A stretch of DNA of 15,614 nucleotides from JBFJVZ01 sp041623895 (lineage in GTDB: Bacteria; Planctomycetota; Planctomycetia; Pirellulales; Pirellulaceae), in contig JBFJVZ010000150.1 in the NCBI GenBank assembly GCA_041623895.1, forward strand, positions 1-15,614, read 5' to 3'. Each line of letters starts with the position of its first letter. Positions within the stretch are counted from its first letter, which is position 1. Of this stretch, positions 7,028 to 15,610 are shown piece by piece. Under the pieces are notes generated by a model, which saw only the letters and a list, made by a program, of their open reading frames with translations, made no database searches and was not told where the DNA came from. The position numbers and the translations under genes are program-made.

Positions 7028-8445
7028 CAAAGCATTTCGACATCGCCATCATCGGATCGGCTTTCTCGGGATCGATACTGGCGTGGATACTCGCTTCGCA
7101 AGGTCGATCGGTCGCGATCATCGATCCCGTGTCGCACCCACGGTTTGCGATAGGTGAATCTTCGACGCCGATTGCCGATCTGTTGTTACGACTATTGGGT
7201 GAAACTTACGGTCTCAGCGAACTTGAACAACTTTCCAGCTATGGCAGTTGGCAACAGCATCAGCCCCAATTGGCTTGCGGACGAAAACGAGGCTTCAGTT
7301 ATTACCTCCACGAGCCGGAGCGGGAATTTAACGATACACCCGATCACCAGCGCAGCCTGATGGTTGCCGCCAGCGCCAGCGATTCTCTTGCCGACACTCA
7401 TTGGTATCGCCGTGATGTTGATCAGTTTCTGTTTGGGCAAGCGCTCGCGGCCGGAGCGGAAAGCTTTATGGGGCATCTGGTGCGGGGGATCGAGCCGGAT
7501 CAGCCAAACCGAATCTCGCTTTCGCACGGACGACAGATCACGGCGGATTGGATCGTTGATGCGTCGGGGAGGGCCACGGTCACCGCCGGGCTGCTGGACC
7601 AGGAAGACCTTACCGGCAAGCTGATGACCAACACCCGCAGTGTATTCGCGCACTTTCGCAATGTGCGATCTTGGCGCGATATTCTCATCGATCGCGGTGT
7701 TAACATTCAGCAAGACCCTTTTCATACCGACGACTCCGCGCAGCATCATTTGCACCGCGACGGTTGGATTTGGATGCTGCGGTTCAACAACGGCGTCACC
7801 AGTGTTGGCTGGACCAGCAGCAAAAGTGCACCCAGTTTGGAAATAACGTCTCGATATCCGTCGATCCAATCGCTGCTACGTGATGCTGAGCTTGTGGAGC
7901 CCGCTGGCGGCCCGACGACGACCGATCGATTGCAAAGATGGTTTCATCCCATCGTCACACCACGCTGTTTGATGTTGCCGGCGACCGCCTGCACCATCGA
8001 TCCACTTCACAGCACGGGCATCGCACACTCATTGGCTGGCGTTCGTCGCATCGCTCGCATTGTGCTCAGTGGTGAAACCCCACAGCAATATGCGTCGTCG
8101 CTGATGCAGGAAGCACGACTGCTGGATCGCCTGGTCAGCACTGCCTACGGCACGATGCACGACTTTCCCCGGTTCACCGCCGCTTGCATGCTGTACTTTA
8201 CCGGCGCGATCGCCTGCGAAGAGCGAATTCTTAGCGGCGAAGATCCGCAGTCGCTCTGGAGCGCGGATGATGAGCGGTATGTTCAGATGGCCAATGCCTG
8301 CTGCGACGACCTGATCAACGATCCGTCAACGCAACAAGTCATCGATCGGGTGCGCAATGGAATTCAGCCGTGGAATACGGCGGGACTGATGGACCCGAGT
8401 GTTAGTAATCGCTACGCGTACACCGCGACGAAAAGATCGTGTTGA
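7024..8445 (+). CDS. FAD-dependent oxidoreductase of the halogenase / geranylgeranyl-reductase superfamily
   Basis: A 473-residue flavoprotein. The N-terminal dinucleotide fold reads FDIAIIGSAFSGSILAW (GxxxSGS) and ends with acidic D34. PRFAIGESSTP (39-49) corresponds to the GES/GEx loop of tryptophan halogenases and prenyl reductases. K88 in CGRKRGF is a candidate for the halogenase lysine position. WYRR-DVD (127-133) and WIVDASGR (176-183) are conserved superfamily motifs, and GWIWML (247-252) retains WxW but not the IP of the WxWxIP halogenase signature. The late FAD motif, normally GDAxxxxDPLxSxG, reads PATACTIDPLHSTGIAHSL here, so the GD pair is replaced. It may be a reductase, oxidase or monooxygenase; halogenation is not supported by the incomplete signature. 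It starts inside the radical SAM stop codon (4-nt overlap), indicating a two-enzyme operon. No signal peptide. Confidence 0.8.
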   Translation: MTKHFDIAIIGSAFSGSILAWILASQGRSVAIIDPVSHPRFAIGESSTPIADLLLRLLGETYGLSELEQLSSYGSWQQHQPQLACGRKRGFSYYLHEPEREFNDTPDHQRSLMVAASASDSLADTHWYRRDVDQFLFGQALAAGAESFMGHLVRGIEPDQPNRISLSHGRQITADWIVDASGRATVTAGLLDQEDLTGKLMTNTRSVFAHFRNVRSWRDILIDRGVNIQQDPFHTDDSAQHHLHRDGWIWMLRFNNGVTSVGWTSSKSAPSLEITSRYPSIQSLLRDAELVEPAGGPTTTDRLQRWFHPIVTPRCLMLPATACTIDPLHSTGIAHSLAGVRRIARIVLSGETPQQYASSLMQEARLLDRLVSTAYGTMHDFPRFTAACMLYFTGAIACEERILSGEDPQSLWSADDERYVQMANACCDDLINDPSTQQVIDRVRNGIQPWNTAGLMDPSVSNRYAYTATKRSC

Positions 8446-8635
8446 AAGGGCATAACGGGAGCGCGTTGAACCCGCTGACGAAGGCGTCCGGTTAAACACA
8501 CCAAGAACTCAGAGCCCGAGCGGAAAAGCGGTCACCGGCGATGAAATCCGACTCGGAGAATCGGACGACGCTGAATGTGCCGCCCCCACAATCAACTCGG
8601 CAGCAGCCTCGACCCTCGCCCTCCCGCTGCGCATG

Positions 8636-8660
8636 AAAAACGACCGGCGTCTACCGGTCG
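8636..8660 (-). terminator. Rho-independent terminator of rpmJ
   Basis: On the minus strand CGACCGG-tagacg-CCGGTCG (8660 to 8641) forms a perfect 7-bp stem with a 6-nt loop, followed immediately by five T residues (8640-8636). It lies 27 nt after the rpmJ stop. The stretch from 8446 to here, after the FAD gene, shows no convincing gene or terminator of its own. Confidence 0.8.
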
Positions 8661-8687
8661 CTGGAGAACATGAATTGGGAGGCGTGT

Positions 8688-8840
8688 CTATCGACGCGTC
8701 TTTTTTGACTTCGCCCCGCCTTGGCGGACCTTGAACTTTGGATTGCTCTTGCAGATCACGTAGATTCGGCCTCGCCGCTTGACGACCTGGCAATCAGGGT
8801 GGCGATATTTCAAGGAGCCTATGCTGCTGACAACTTTCAT
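8688..8840 (-). CDS. rpmJ: Ribosomal protein bL36, zinc-free (YkgO-like) type
   Basis: A 50-residue basic protein starting MKVVSSIGSLKYRHPDC and continuing QVVKRRGRIYVICKSNPKFK with an RQGG end; this is bL36 of the large ribosomal subunit. The E. coli zinc-binding form has CxxC, a third Cys and a His. Here the positions are H14, C17, C30 and F37, as in the alternative YkgO-type protein, so a Zn ribbon is unlikely. The C-terminal GGAKSKKTRR tail is longer than in the shortest homologues. A frame upstream could add 31 residues (start 8933), but it runs through the likely promoter, so the ATG at 8840 is preferred. The gene is monocistronic, with its own promoter and terminator, and is divergent from larC. 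Whether a Zn-type paralogue exists elsewhere cannot be told. Confidence 0.93.
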   Translation of the reverse strand: MKVVSSIGSLKYRHPDCQVVKRRGRIYVICKSNPKFKVRQGGAKSKKTRR

Positions 8841-8899
8841 CGGATCGAACTCAACCGGCTTATCGGATACGTTTAGTTGTTGAAATCTGTGAGGGGAGA

Positions 8900-8927
8900 A
8901 GTATAGCGGCTCACCCAAATCCTTCAA
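8900..8927 (-). promoter_or_regulatory. Sigma70-type promoter for rpmJ
   Basis: Read on the minus strand, TTGAAG (8927-8922) and TATACT (8905-8900) are separated by 16 nt. A start about 7 nt further on leaves a roughly 50-nt leader before the ATG at 8840. No zinc-regulator (Zur) operator could be recognised around it by eye. Confidence 0.45.
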
Positions 8928-8970
8928 CGCCAAATAGGTACGTCCCTCGAGGACTCAGGAAACGCAGCAT

Positions 8971-10161
8971 ATGACTCGGATCGCTTATTTTGACTGCCTC
9001 AGCGGCATCAGTGGGGACATGACCCTGGGAGCTTTCATCGACCTGGGCGTCGAAGTCGCCGCCATCCAAGCGGCGGTCCGGTCGATGGGCCTGCCCGAAT
9101 TGTCGATCACCGCCTCGACGGTCAAGAAATGCGGTTTTCGGGCGCTGGCGGTCAAGATCGATCATCCCCCCGAGCACGCTCATCGGCACCTTCACCACAT
9201 CACCGAGATGATTGACGGGGCCGACGGGATTGATGTCCAGGCGAAGGAACTGGCCAAGCGGATCTTTCATCAGGTGGCCGTGGCTGAGGCGAAAGTGCAT
9301 GGAACAACGATCGAGAAAGTCCATTTTCACGAAGTCGGCGCGATCGACTCGATCGCCGACATCGTCGGTGCAGCGGTGGCGATGCATGCCTTGGGGGTCG
9401 CAGCGACGATCGCCTCACCAGTGCCCACAGGTACGGGCTCGATCACCATTGCGCATGGTCGCGTCAGCGTGCCCGCGCCGGCGACCGCAGAAATCTTGCG
9501 TGGAATCCCGATCGCCCCCAGCGACATCGAGGCCGAATTGACGACACCCACTGGCGCCGCGATTTTGAAAGCAACCGCGACCGGCTTCGGGCCGCTGCCG
9601 GCCATGACAGTTGAAGCGGTCGGCTATGGCGCCGGCACGAAGGATTTGGACGGACAAGCGAACGTGCTGAGAGTTTTGCTTGGTGAGCTTCATGATGCCG
9701 ATCAATCGATGGTCGGCAACGTCGAAGCGGACCGCGTGGTGGTGTTGGAAACCAACATCGACGATTCAACGCCGGAACAAATCGCCATGTGCGTGGACCT
9801 GTTGTTTGAATCCGGAGCGCTGGATGTTTTCCAAGTTCCGTGCACGATGAAGAAGGGCCGCGCCGCGGTCGTCCTGACCGTCATCGCGCCGCCGTCGCGA
9901 ATCGGCTTGTTGGAACAAGTTATCTTTCAGCACACCACATCGATCGGCATTCGCCGTCACGTGGCCAATCGCCACAAGCTGGCTCGGCGTAGCCAAACCG
10001 TGGAAACGGAATACGGACCGGTGCGAGGCAAAGTGGTCACCTTACCAAGCGGGCAAGACCGCTTCAGCGTCGAAGACGACGACGCCAGAGAGTTAGCAAG
10101 GAGCAATCAAACCACGACTGCCGCAATCCGCACAGCGGCGGAGAAGGCTTGGAGTGCCTGA
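8971..10161 (+). CDS. larC: LarC, nickel-insertion enzyme of the nickel-pincer nucleotide cofactor pathway
   Basis: A 396-residue protein that starts MTRIAYFDCLSGISGDMTLG, the typical LarC/DUF111 N-terminus. It continues with a His-rich metal-handling stretch (HPPEHAHRHLHH, 65-76), VHFHEVGAIDSIADIVG (117-133) and TPTGAAIL. A second domain follows, with LETNIDDSTPEQ and FQVPCTMKKGR. LarC inserts Ni into pyridinium-3,5-bisthiocarboxylate mononucleotide in a CTP-dependent step; the cofactor serves lactate racemase and other LarA-type enzymes. In Lactobacillus plantarum LarC needs a programmed frameshift, whereas here both parts are in one uninterrupted frame. AGGA at 8957-8960, 10 nt before the ATG, is a plausible ribosome-binding site. 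LarB, LarE and LarA are not in this window, so the gene is isolated. It converges with the kinase gene (27-nt gap). Confidence 0.95.
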   Translation: MTRIAYFDCLSGISGDMTLGAFIDLGVEVAAIQAAVRSMGLPELSITASTVKKCGFRALAVKIDHPPEHAHRHLHHITEMIDGADGIDVQAKELAKRIFHQVAVAEAKVHGTTIEKVHFHEVGAIDSIADIVGAAVAMHALGVAATIASPVPTGTGSITIAHGRVSVPAPATAEILRGIPIAPSDIEAELTTPTGAAILKATATGFGPLPAMTVEAVGYGAGTKDLDGQANVLRVLLGELHDADQSMVGNVEADRVVVLETNIDDSTPEQIAMCVDLLFESGALDVFQVPCTMKKGRAAVVLTVIAPPSRIGLLEQVIFQHTTSIGIRRHVANRHKLARRSQTVETEYGPVRGKVVTLPSGQDRFSVEDDDARELARSNQTTTAAIRTAAEKAWSA

Positions 10162-10188
10162 CTTCCCGGCAATTACTGTGATCTTGCT

Positions 10189-13100
10189 TTACGGCAGGCT
10201 CCTGGCAACTCGAAAACTGTGATAGTTGCTGCGCTCATTCGCTTCGCCCCTGGTGTTGCTGTAGTACTGAATGTTTCTCCGCACGCTGTTGAAGCAGCCG
10301 CCGTACAGTGGTTTCTTTCCCGTCACCCGAAAACTTATGCCCTCTGTTTCTGCACCAAGACTCCACTCCCAAGAGTTGCCGTGGATATCGAAGACCCCGT
10401 AGTCGTTGGGAAGCTTCGATCCCACCGGGTGGCTGTATGCAAACGAGTTGCCGCCGTGCCACGCGTAATGGTCGGCAAGTTCGACAGGGGTGCCGAAGCC
10501 AAACACCTCTGTCGTAGCGCCGGCACGGCAGGCGAATTTCCATTCTTCGTGTGTTGGCAGTCGATAGCCTTGCAAGCTTTCAAAATTCTCCCGGATTCGC
10601 GTGCCGGAGCCGTAAATTCCATCTTCGTTCGGCTCAAATACCCATTCACTTTCCGGAATGCCCTCCTGCTCGCTTAACCAATTACAGTAGTGAGCCACCT
10701 CGTGCCAGGTAACATTGTGCATCGGACAGTCGTCGGTGGGCGCGGTTGTCCGGTCGACGTTGATCGGCTTGGGGAATCGCTGCCATTGATCAACGGTTAC
10801 CTCGCATGCCGCGATTGCAAAGTCGTAGCGAAGCATCGGTTCATCCTTGGCTTGACAAGCGATCATGGTTTGTTGTTGGCCATTGACAAACCAGCGACGT
10901 CGGCCGCGCCAAATCACTTTACCCAACTTTGACTTGGCGATCCTGAGTTCGCTGTTCAGTGGATGGTACCGCGATAGAAATGTTTGTTGGTAGTCGGTCC
11001 GGTCCTCTTCAGGAATTCGTGCCAGAAATTGGATGCCTGAATCAAAAACGCTCTTGGCCTCTTCCGCCGATAACACCCGGTTATAAATCCGGACGTCGTC
11101 GACCCATCCCTCAAAGTGGAAGTCTCCGTAGCGCGTTCCAAGCATGAAGGGGACGGAGGTCGCGATCGAGGGGGAATCAACTTCCGATAGGGTATCGGAT
11201 ATCACCTGGACGTCATCAGCAGCTTGCAGGACGCCGTCAACGTACAGTCGAACGCCGGATGCTTTCATGCTGCCATCGTAGGTCGCCAACACATGATGCC
11301 ACTCGCCAGGTTCCGGTCTTTCGATGGTCACGACTTTGATGTAGTGATCAGGTTCAGCATGCACCAGATGCATACCAATGCTGCCATCATTTTGCCAAAT
11401 GTCAAAGCCACGATTATCCGCTGACGTATCCATTTTCGACAATACGCAACCCCATCCGCGGATTCGCCGGTTGTCGTTGTACCAGCATCCGTAGGAGAAC
11501 GGTTTGGAACAATCCAGGTTTCCAATGTCGCCACAGTTAATGGACTTGCCCTGGCTGACTTTGGGCGAATGGGCGAAGACGGAGGTCGTCCATTCCAGAT
11601 CTTCATCAAGCTTGATATCGGTGATTCCATTGGTTGCTTCGTCCTTCCCGGACACGACCAGCGACTTGTCCGCAAACCTGAGCCCTAAGAACAAGTCCGA
11701 TTTCAGTTTCTCGTCCACGTCCGGACTGGCGGCCAACTCCCGTTCCCACGCTCGTTGCTTCTCAGGTTGCTGCCCAAGCGCCGCGAGTTGCTGCTCAAGT
11801 TGTCCAATTTGTTCGCGCAATTTCGCGAGCTTCTCGTTCCGGTCGTCAAGTTTGATCTGGGATGTAATGATCCCACCTGTGTCGACACCCCATTGCCGTA
11901 AAGCCCAGCCCGACATGCTGTGAACGCCGGCATCGAGGTGCTCGCGATGCAGATCAGCTAACCAAGCGATCAGTTCCCCGCGTCTGGTCTCTGACATCAG
12001 CCCAGAAACCACCATCTGTTCCGCATTCAGGCTGCCCAGTCCCTGGATCAGAATCCGCAACACGGACGTGTCCAGCGTCTCGTCGTCAGCGACTTCCATC
12101 AGGGCAACATCATCGACCGGAATCTCTTGGAAGAAGCTGGCGATGAAACTCCGCAATGACGGATCTTGGCTGTGCACAAGATACGGCACGACCGGCGACA
12201 ACTGGCCAAAGTGCACGAGCACGGCGGCGGCGATGCCACGGCGTCGCAAGTTTGCATCGTACGGGTTCCCCGTCTCCTCTGTGACGGCTTCGGCAACGGA
12301 TTCCCCACTCAGCACGCTGACCAAATACGGCTTCGCTTGCTCGAAGTCCGGCTTCAAGGACTGTATCAGCGGCTCAAACTCAGCATACCCTTGAGCCGAC
12401 AAGATGGCGTCGACCAATCTGGTTGGCTCGCCGCTAAGATACGTCGCCAACGACTCCGCGGCCCGCTGTCCCAGCGCTTCGTCGCTGGGCTCCGAGCTCG
12501 CCAGGGCAGCAAGCAAATGCGGCACCAGTTTTTCATGCACCGCCGACAACTGATCGAGCCGATCGGCAAGATTCGATGACGGCACAACGCTGGTCAAATA
12601 ATCAAAAGTGAACCCGCTAGCCTTGTCCCAGCGAACATCGGTGGGGTTGTAAGCCGCCAGGGCGCAACAAGCTTGAAATCGTTGTTCCGGACTCGCCTCA
12701 TCACGGTCAACCATATCCCACAGGTAATCGCTCACGTCATCCGACGCGACGATGGCATCGCGAACGACAGGGAACTCATCGACACTGACGTTGCAAAGTT
12801 GACGCGTTAGTTCTTGCTGTTGCTGCGGGCCTTCGCGCATCGCCAGCGCGATACGCAGCTTTTTCGGGTCACCCAAAGCAGGATCAACAAGTTTGCTGGC
12901 CAGCATCGGGTCGGACCATTTGCGAAGCGGATCGAGTTTCTCCGCATATCCTTTGACCAGCACGATCTTCGCACTGGCCAATCCCTCGATCAGTGTTTGT
13001 GCTTTGGCTCTCTGCTGGTCGTCCAGCAACCGGCTGCGAACATTTGCGCCCAGACCAATCAGCAGCAACAGCGTGGCCGCGACAAGACAGACTCTGCCGA

Positions 13101-15573
13101 CGTGAACTCGAGTCGCTTTCTTTACCATGGCCCGTTCGCCCGACGACCAACGCTTGGGATCGGTCAGCAAGCGGATGCGGGTTGTCTCGCTCAGTCTTGG
13201 TAAATATCGATTCTCCGGTTTGGCTTCCCACAGCGAAGCCCGTTCAGCGAGCAGTAATTCTGCACGACCGCGGCGAGTTTCCTTTTGTTTTTGCGTCAGC
13301 CAACTGCGCAGCGAATGAACCAGGTAGTCGTGCGTGAGTTGAAAGTACCGCTCGTTCCGCTCCGGCGATGCTTCTGATTCGTCATCAAAACCTTCCGGGT
13401 CAGTCGGCGTGATCAAGCGAAGTTCGCTCGTGAGAATCTCGATCAATTCTTCAAAGTCTTGCGGATCCTTGTAGCCGGAGGCTTCGCGAAGCTGCTCGAA
13501 CGTGCGGGTCGATTGCCGGATATTTGTACCCGAATCGGGCAGCAGATCTCGAAGCACGTTTCTGGCGGCGCGCTGATGGTATCGATGTTCGGGAGGTGCC
13601 GAGGATGAATCGAACGTTTCTTCCAAGTACGCGAGTCCCACGCCATGCGTACCGCCAAGCTCTTTCAGTGACTTGGTCGTCCATGCTCTGCTGCGCATCG
13701 TTTCCGCAAACAACGATAATCGCACACAAATCACTTTGCCGTCGTTGGCAAGTCCCTCGACAGCTTGTTTCAAGAAGCCCGTTTGATCGGCACTCAGGGC
13801 TTCCGAATCATCCGGCAACGTTCCGAAAGCACGGCCGAAGGCGTCCAGTACTTTGATGGCGTGACGGATGGGAAACATATCCACCGCCGCAGAATTCTGG
13901 CCTTCGGAGATGCGTATTTCCAAGCGCCGCATGAAATGCGTCACCGCCATCCAGAAATCGTCGCGCACCATCAAGATGCATTGCACACGTGCCCCATCGC
14001 ATTGCCGCAAGGCTGCGGCGAGTTCAGAATCCTGGCTGGGTTCCGATGTGTGCAGCCACTGCTCGAACTGGTCGATCACCAACAGGACTTTGTTGTCACG
14101 CGGAGGCCCGTAACCGTTGCGAATCGATTTGATGGTTTCGGTCAGCGAGCTGCCTGCGGGCAGGGTCGGACATTTTTGTTCGATCGCGCGGCGGAGACGT
14201 GCTTCCGTTCGACCGGGTGCGGCTTCGATCATGATCGGGATCACGCGATCGGACAGCCGCGGCATCAAACCCGCTTTGACCAAGGATGATTTCCCACATC
14301 CGGAGGGACCGTAAATCAGACCGACTGGAAAGGTTTGCTCCGGGTCGCGCTCTTCGATCCTCTTCTTCCAAAACCGAACAACGTCGGGAAGCCCATCACG
14401 ATCACGAGCCCCGGGGACAAGTTGCAGAAAGAAGTCTGCATCGTGAACATCGAACGAGCGAATTCCCTTAGGTACAATCCGCAGCGCCCGTGCGCCCACC
14501 GATTCCGGCGGGCGATCCGACGAAGTGACTTGTGAATTCGAGTCGCTCTTGAGCACCGTGTCCGAGTTGGACGGCGAACCACTCGTTTCGCTTCTTGTGG
14601 TCTCTTGCGCCGACGACGTGGCGATCGTTTCGCTGATCGGTTGCTGTGACAAAAAGTGGCGAATGTCTTCAACCATATCGTGAGCCGATGAATATCGCTC
14701 GCTCGCCAGTTTGGCCATTGCCTTGAGGCAAATGCGTTCCAGTTCCTTCGGAATCGTTTCGTCACGTTGACGCGGCGGCTTCGGCTCGTAGCTGGTCACC
14801 TGCCTCAATAATTCGGCGCGAGATTTACCCTTAAAGGCGTGTTTGCCGGTCAGCAGTTCGTAAAACACCACGCCTAGACTGAAGATGTCGCTACGTCCAT
14901 CGACGCGATGCCCTTCGCCCCGCGCCTGTTCCGGAGAAGTGTATTGCGGCGTGCCCACGTATCGGGGGCCTTCGTCCACGGTCGCGGCTTCACGCAGCGC
15001 CAAGCCGAAATCGACCAGATACGGTTTCCCATCTCGATCCAGCAAGATGTTGGCAGGTTTGACGTCGCGATGAACCAAGCCCTGTTTGTGCGCATAATGC
15101 AGCGCCTCGGCAATCGAGGCAACTAATTCGCCAGCGTCGCGCGGTCGAAAGCGAATGCGGCGCAGTCTCTCCGCCAAATCCGTGCCGTCGATGTACTTGG
15201 AGACCGAATAGAAAGGCACCTCCGGGGTACTGCCCACATCGTGCACAGGAACGATGTTGGCGTGATCGAGCCCGGCAACAATGCGGGCTTCTTCCATGTA
15301 GGACGTGGCCTCGGCGGGCCCAGAGATCAAATGAGAATGAGAAACCTTGATCGCCACCGGCCGACCGAGTTGTTCATCGGTGGCCAGGTAAACAACACCA
15401 AATCCACCTCGGCCAAGCACACGCTGAATCCGGTAGCGACCGATTCTTTCGGGAACCTTGGCGCTCTCGATTGAATCGCGGAGGCGTTGTGCCGATTGTT
15501 CGGAACCGTCTTCGGTGGGATCGGTGGGAAGTTGCGAGGTCACAGTTTGCCGCGTCGTGCGAAACAAAATCAA
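10189..15573 (-). CDS. Giant transmembrane Ser/Thr kinase - STAND NTPase - LamG - FGE-like protein
   Basis: The protein has 1794 residues. The kinase spans 47-310: GRGGFG (54-59), K76, HRD (168-170) with K172 and N175, DFG (188-190), TSPEQ (212-216), so all catalytic residues are present. A STAND-type (nSTAND1-like) NTPase follows at 365-765, with Walker A GPSGCGKSS (422-430), Walker B VLLVIDQFE (496-504) and a closing QLTHDYLVHSLRSW motif. One membrane helix lies at about 825-844. Beyond it are an alpha-helical repeat-like part (860-1235), a coiled coil (1240-1282), a LamG/jelly-roll domain (about 1325-1510) and an FGE/sulfatase-modifying-factor fold (1560-1794: YRLPTHEEWKFACRAG, FDIHGNSWEW, YGGCFNSVRR). 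The topology suggests cytoplasmic signalling coupled to an outside ligand-binding tail. The start is TTG at 15573 (GTG at 15543 is possible); no stop precedes it up to the window edge, so an upstream extension is not excluded. Confidence 0.9.
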   Translation of the reverse strand: MILFRTTRQTVTSQLPTDPTEDGSEQSAQRLRDSIESAKVPERIGRYRIQRVLGRGGFGVVYLATDEQLGRPVAIKVSHSHLISGPAEATSYMEEARIVAGLDHANIVPVHDVGSTPEVPFYSVSKYIDGTDLAERLRRIRFRPRDAGELVASIAEALHYAHKQGLVHRDVKPANILLDRDGKPYLVDFGLALREAATVDEGPRYVGTPQYTSPEQARGEGHRVDGRSDIFSLGVVFYELLTGKHAFKGKSRAELLRQVTSYEPKPPRQRDETIPKELERICLKAMAKLASERYSSAHDMVEDIRHFLSQQPISETIATSSAQETTRSETSGSPSNSDTVLKSDSNSQVTSSDRPPESVGARALRIVPKGIRSFDVHDADFFLQLVPGARDRDGLPDVVRFWKKRIEERDPEQTFPVGLIYGPSGCGKSSLVKAGLMPRLSDRVIPIMIEAAPGRTEARLRRAIEQKCPTLPAGSSLTETIKSIRNGYGPPRDNKVLLVIDQFEQWLHTSEPSQDSELAAALRQCDGARVQCILMVRDDFWMAVTHFMRRLEIRISEGQNSAAVDMFPIRHAIKVLDAFGRAFGTLPDDSEALSADQTGFLKQAVEGLANDGKVICVRLSLFAETMRSRAWTTKSLKELGGTHGVGLAYLEETFDSSSAPPEHRYHQRAARNVLRDLLPDSGTNIRQSTRTFEQLREASGYKDPQDFEELIEILTSELRLITPTDPEGFDDESEASPERNERYFQLTHDYLVHSLRSWLTQKQKETRRGRAELLLAERASLWEAKPENRYLPRLSETTRIRLLTDPKRWSSGERAMVKKATRVHVGRVCLVAATLLLLIGLGANVRSRLLDDQQRAKAQTLIEGLASAKIVLVKGYAEKLDPLRKWSDPMLASKLVDPALGDPKKLRIALAMREGPQQQQELTRQLCNVSVDEFPVVRDAIVASDDVSDYLWDMVDRDEASPEQRFQACCALAAYNPTDVRWDKASGFTFDYLTSVVPSSNLADRLDQLSAVHEKLVPHLLAALASSEPSDEALGQRAAESLATYLSGEPTRLVDAILSAQGYAEFEPLIQSLKPDFEQAKPYLVSVLSGESVAEAVTEETGNPYDANLRRRGIAAAVLVHFGQLSPVVPYLVHSQDPSLRSFIASFFQEIPVDDVALMEVADDETLDTSVLRILIQGLGSLNAEQMVVSGLMSETRRGELIAWLADLHREHLDAGVHSMSGWALRQWGVDTGGIITSQIKLDDRNEKLAKLREQIGQLEQQLAALGQQPEKQRAWERELAASPDVDEKLKSDLFLGLRFADKSLVVSGKDEATNGITDIKLDEDLEWTTSVFAHSPKVSQGKSINCGDIGNLDCSKPFSYGCWYNDNRRIRGWGCVLSKMDTSADNRGFDIWQNDGSIGMHLVHAEPDHYIKVVTIERPEPGEWHHVLATYDGSMKASGVRLYVDGVLQAADDVQVISDTLSEVDSPSIATSVPFMLGTRYGDFHFEGWVDDVRIYNRVLSAEEAKSVFDSGIQFLARIPEEDRTDYQQTFLSRYHPLNSELRIAKSKLGKVIWRGRRRWFVNGQQQTMIACQAKDEPMLRYDFAIAACEVTVDQWQRFPKPINVDRTTAPTDDCPMHNVTWHEVAHYCNWLSEQEGIPESEWVFEPNEDGIYGSGTRIRENFESLQGYRLPTHEEWKFACRAGATTEVFGFGTPVELADHYAWHGGNSFAYSHPVGSKLPNDYGVFDIHGNSWEWSLGAETEGISFRVTGKKPLYGGCFNSVRRNIQYYSNTRGEANERSNYHSFRVARSLP

Positions 15574-15595
15574 TGATTGACTGAATTGATGGGAG

Positions 15596-15610
15596 GGCGG
15601 GGCTCCCGCC
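15596..15610. repeat. GC-rich hairpin at the window edge
   Basis: GGCGGG (15596-15601) and CCCGCC (15605-15610) form a perfect 6-bp stem with a GCT loop, and GGGAG/CTCCC can fold alternatively. It lies just upstream of the kinase gene's TTG. It could be the end of an upstream gene's transcript or part of a dispersed repeat; the context is cut by the window edge. Confidence 0.3.

Noticed and set aside
7024..8445. Annotation as a tryptophan halogenase
   Set aside because: The WxWxIP signature is incomplete and the catalytic lysine is only a candidate, so the broader flavoprotein superfamily call is used.
8446..8635. Terminator after the FAD gene (CGGG/CCCG near 8457-8476)
   Set aside because: The stem is only 4 bp with a large loop and no T-tract follows.
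8509..8793. 94-codon minus-strand frame overlapping rpmJ
   Set aside because: It overlaps the well-supported rpmJ gene in another frame and spans its terminator. The translation is low-complexity and matches nothing recognisable.
8841..8933. 31-residue N-terminal extension of bL36
   Set aside because: bL36 proteins start at the MKV motif, and the extension would run through the -10 and -35 boxes of the likely promoter.
10189..10700. FGE-type C-terminus as a variable target of a diversity-generating retroelement
   Set aside because: FGE/C-type-lectin folds are common DGR targets, but no reverse transcriptase, accessory gene or template repeat copy of the 3' end was seen in the window.
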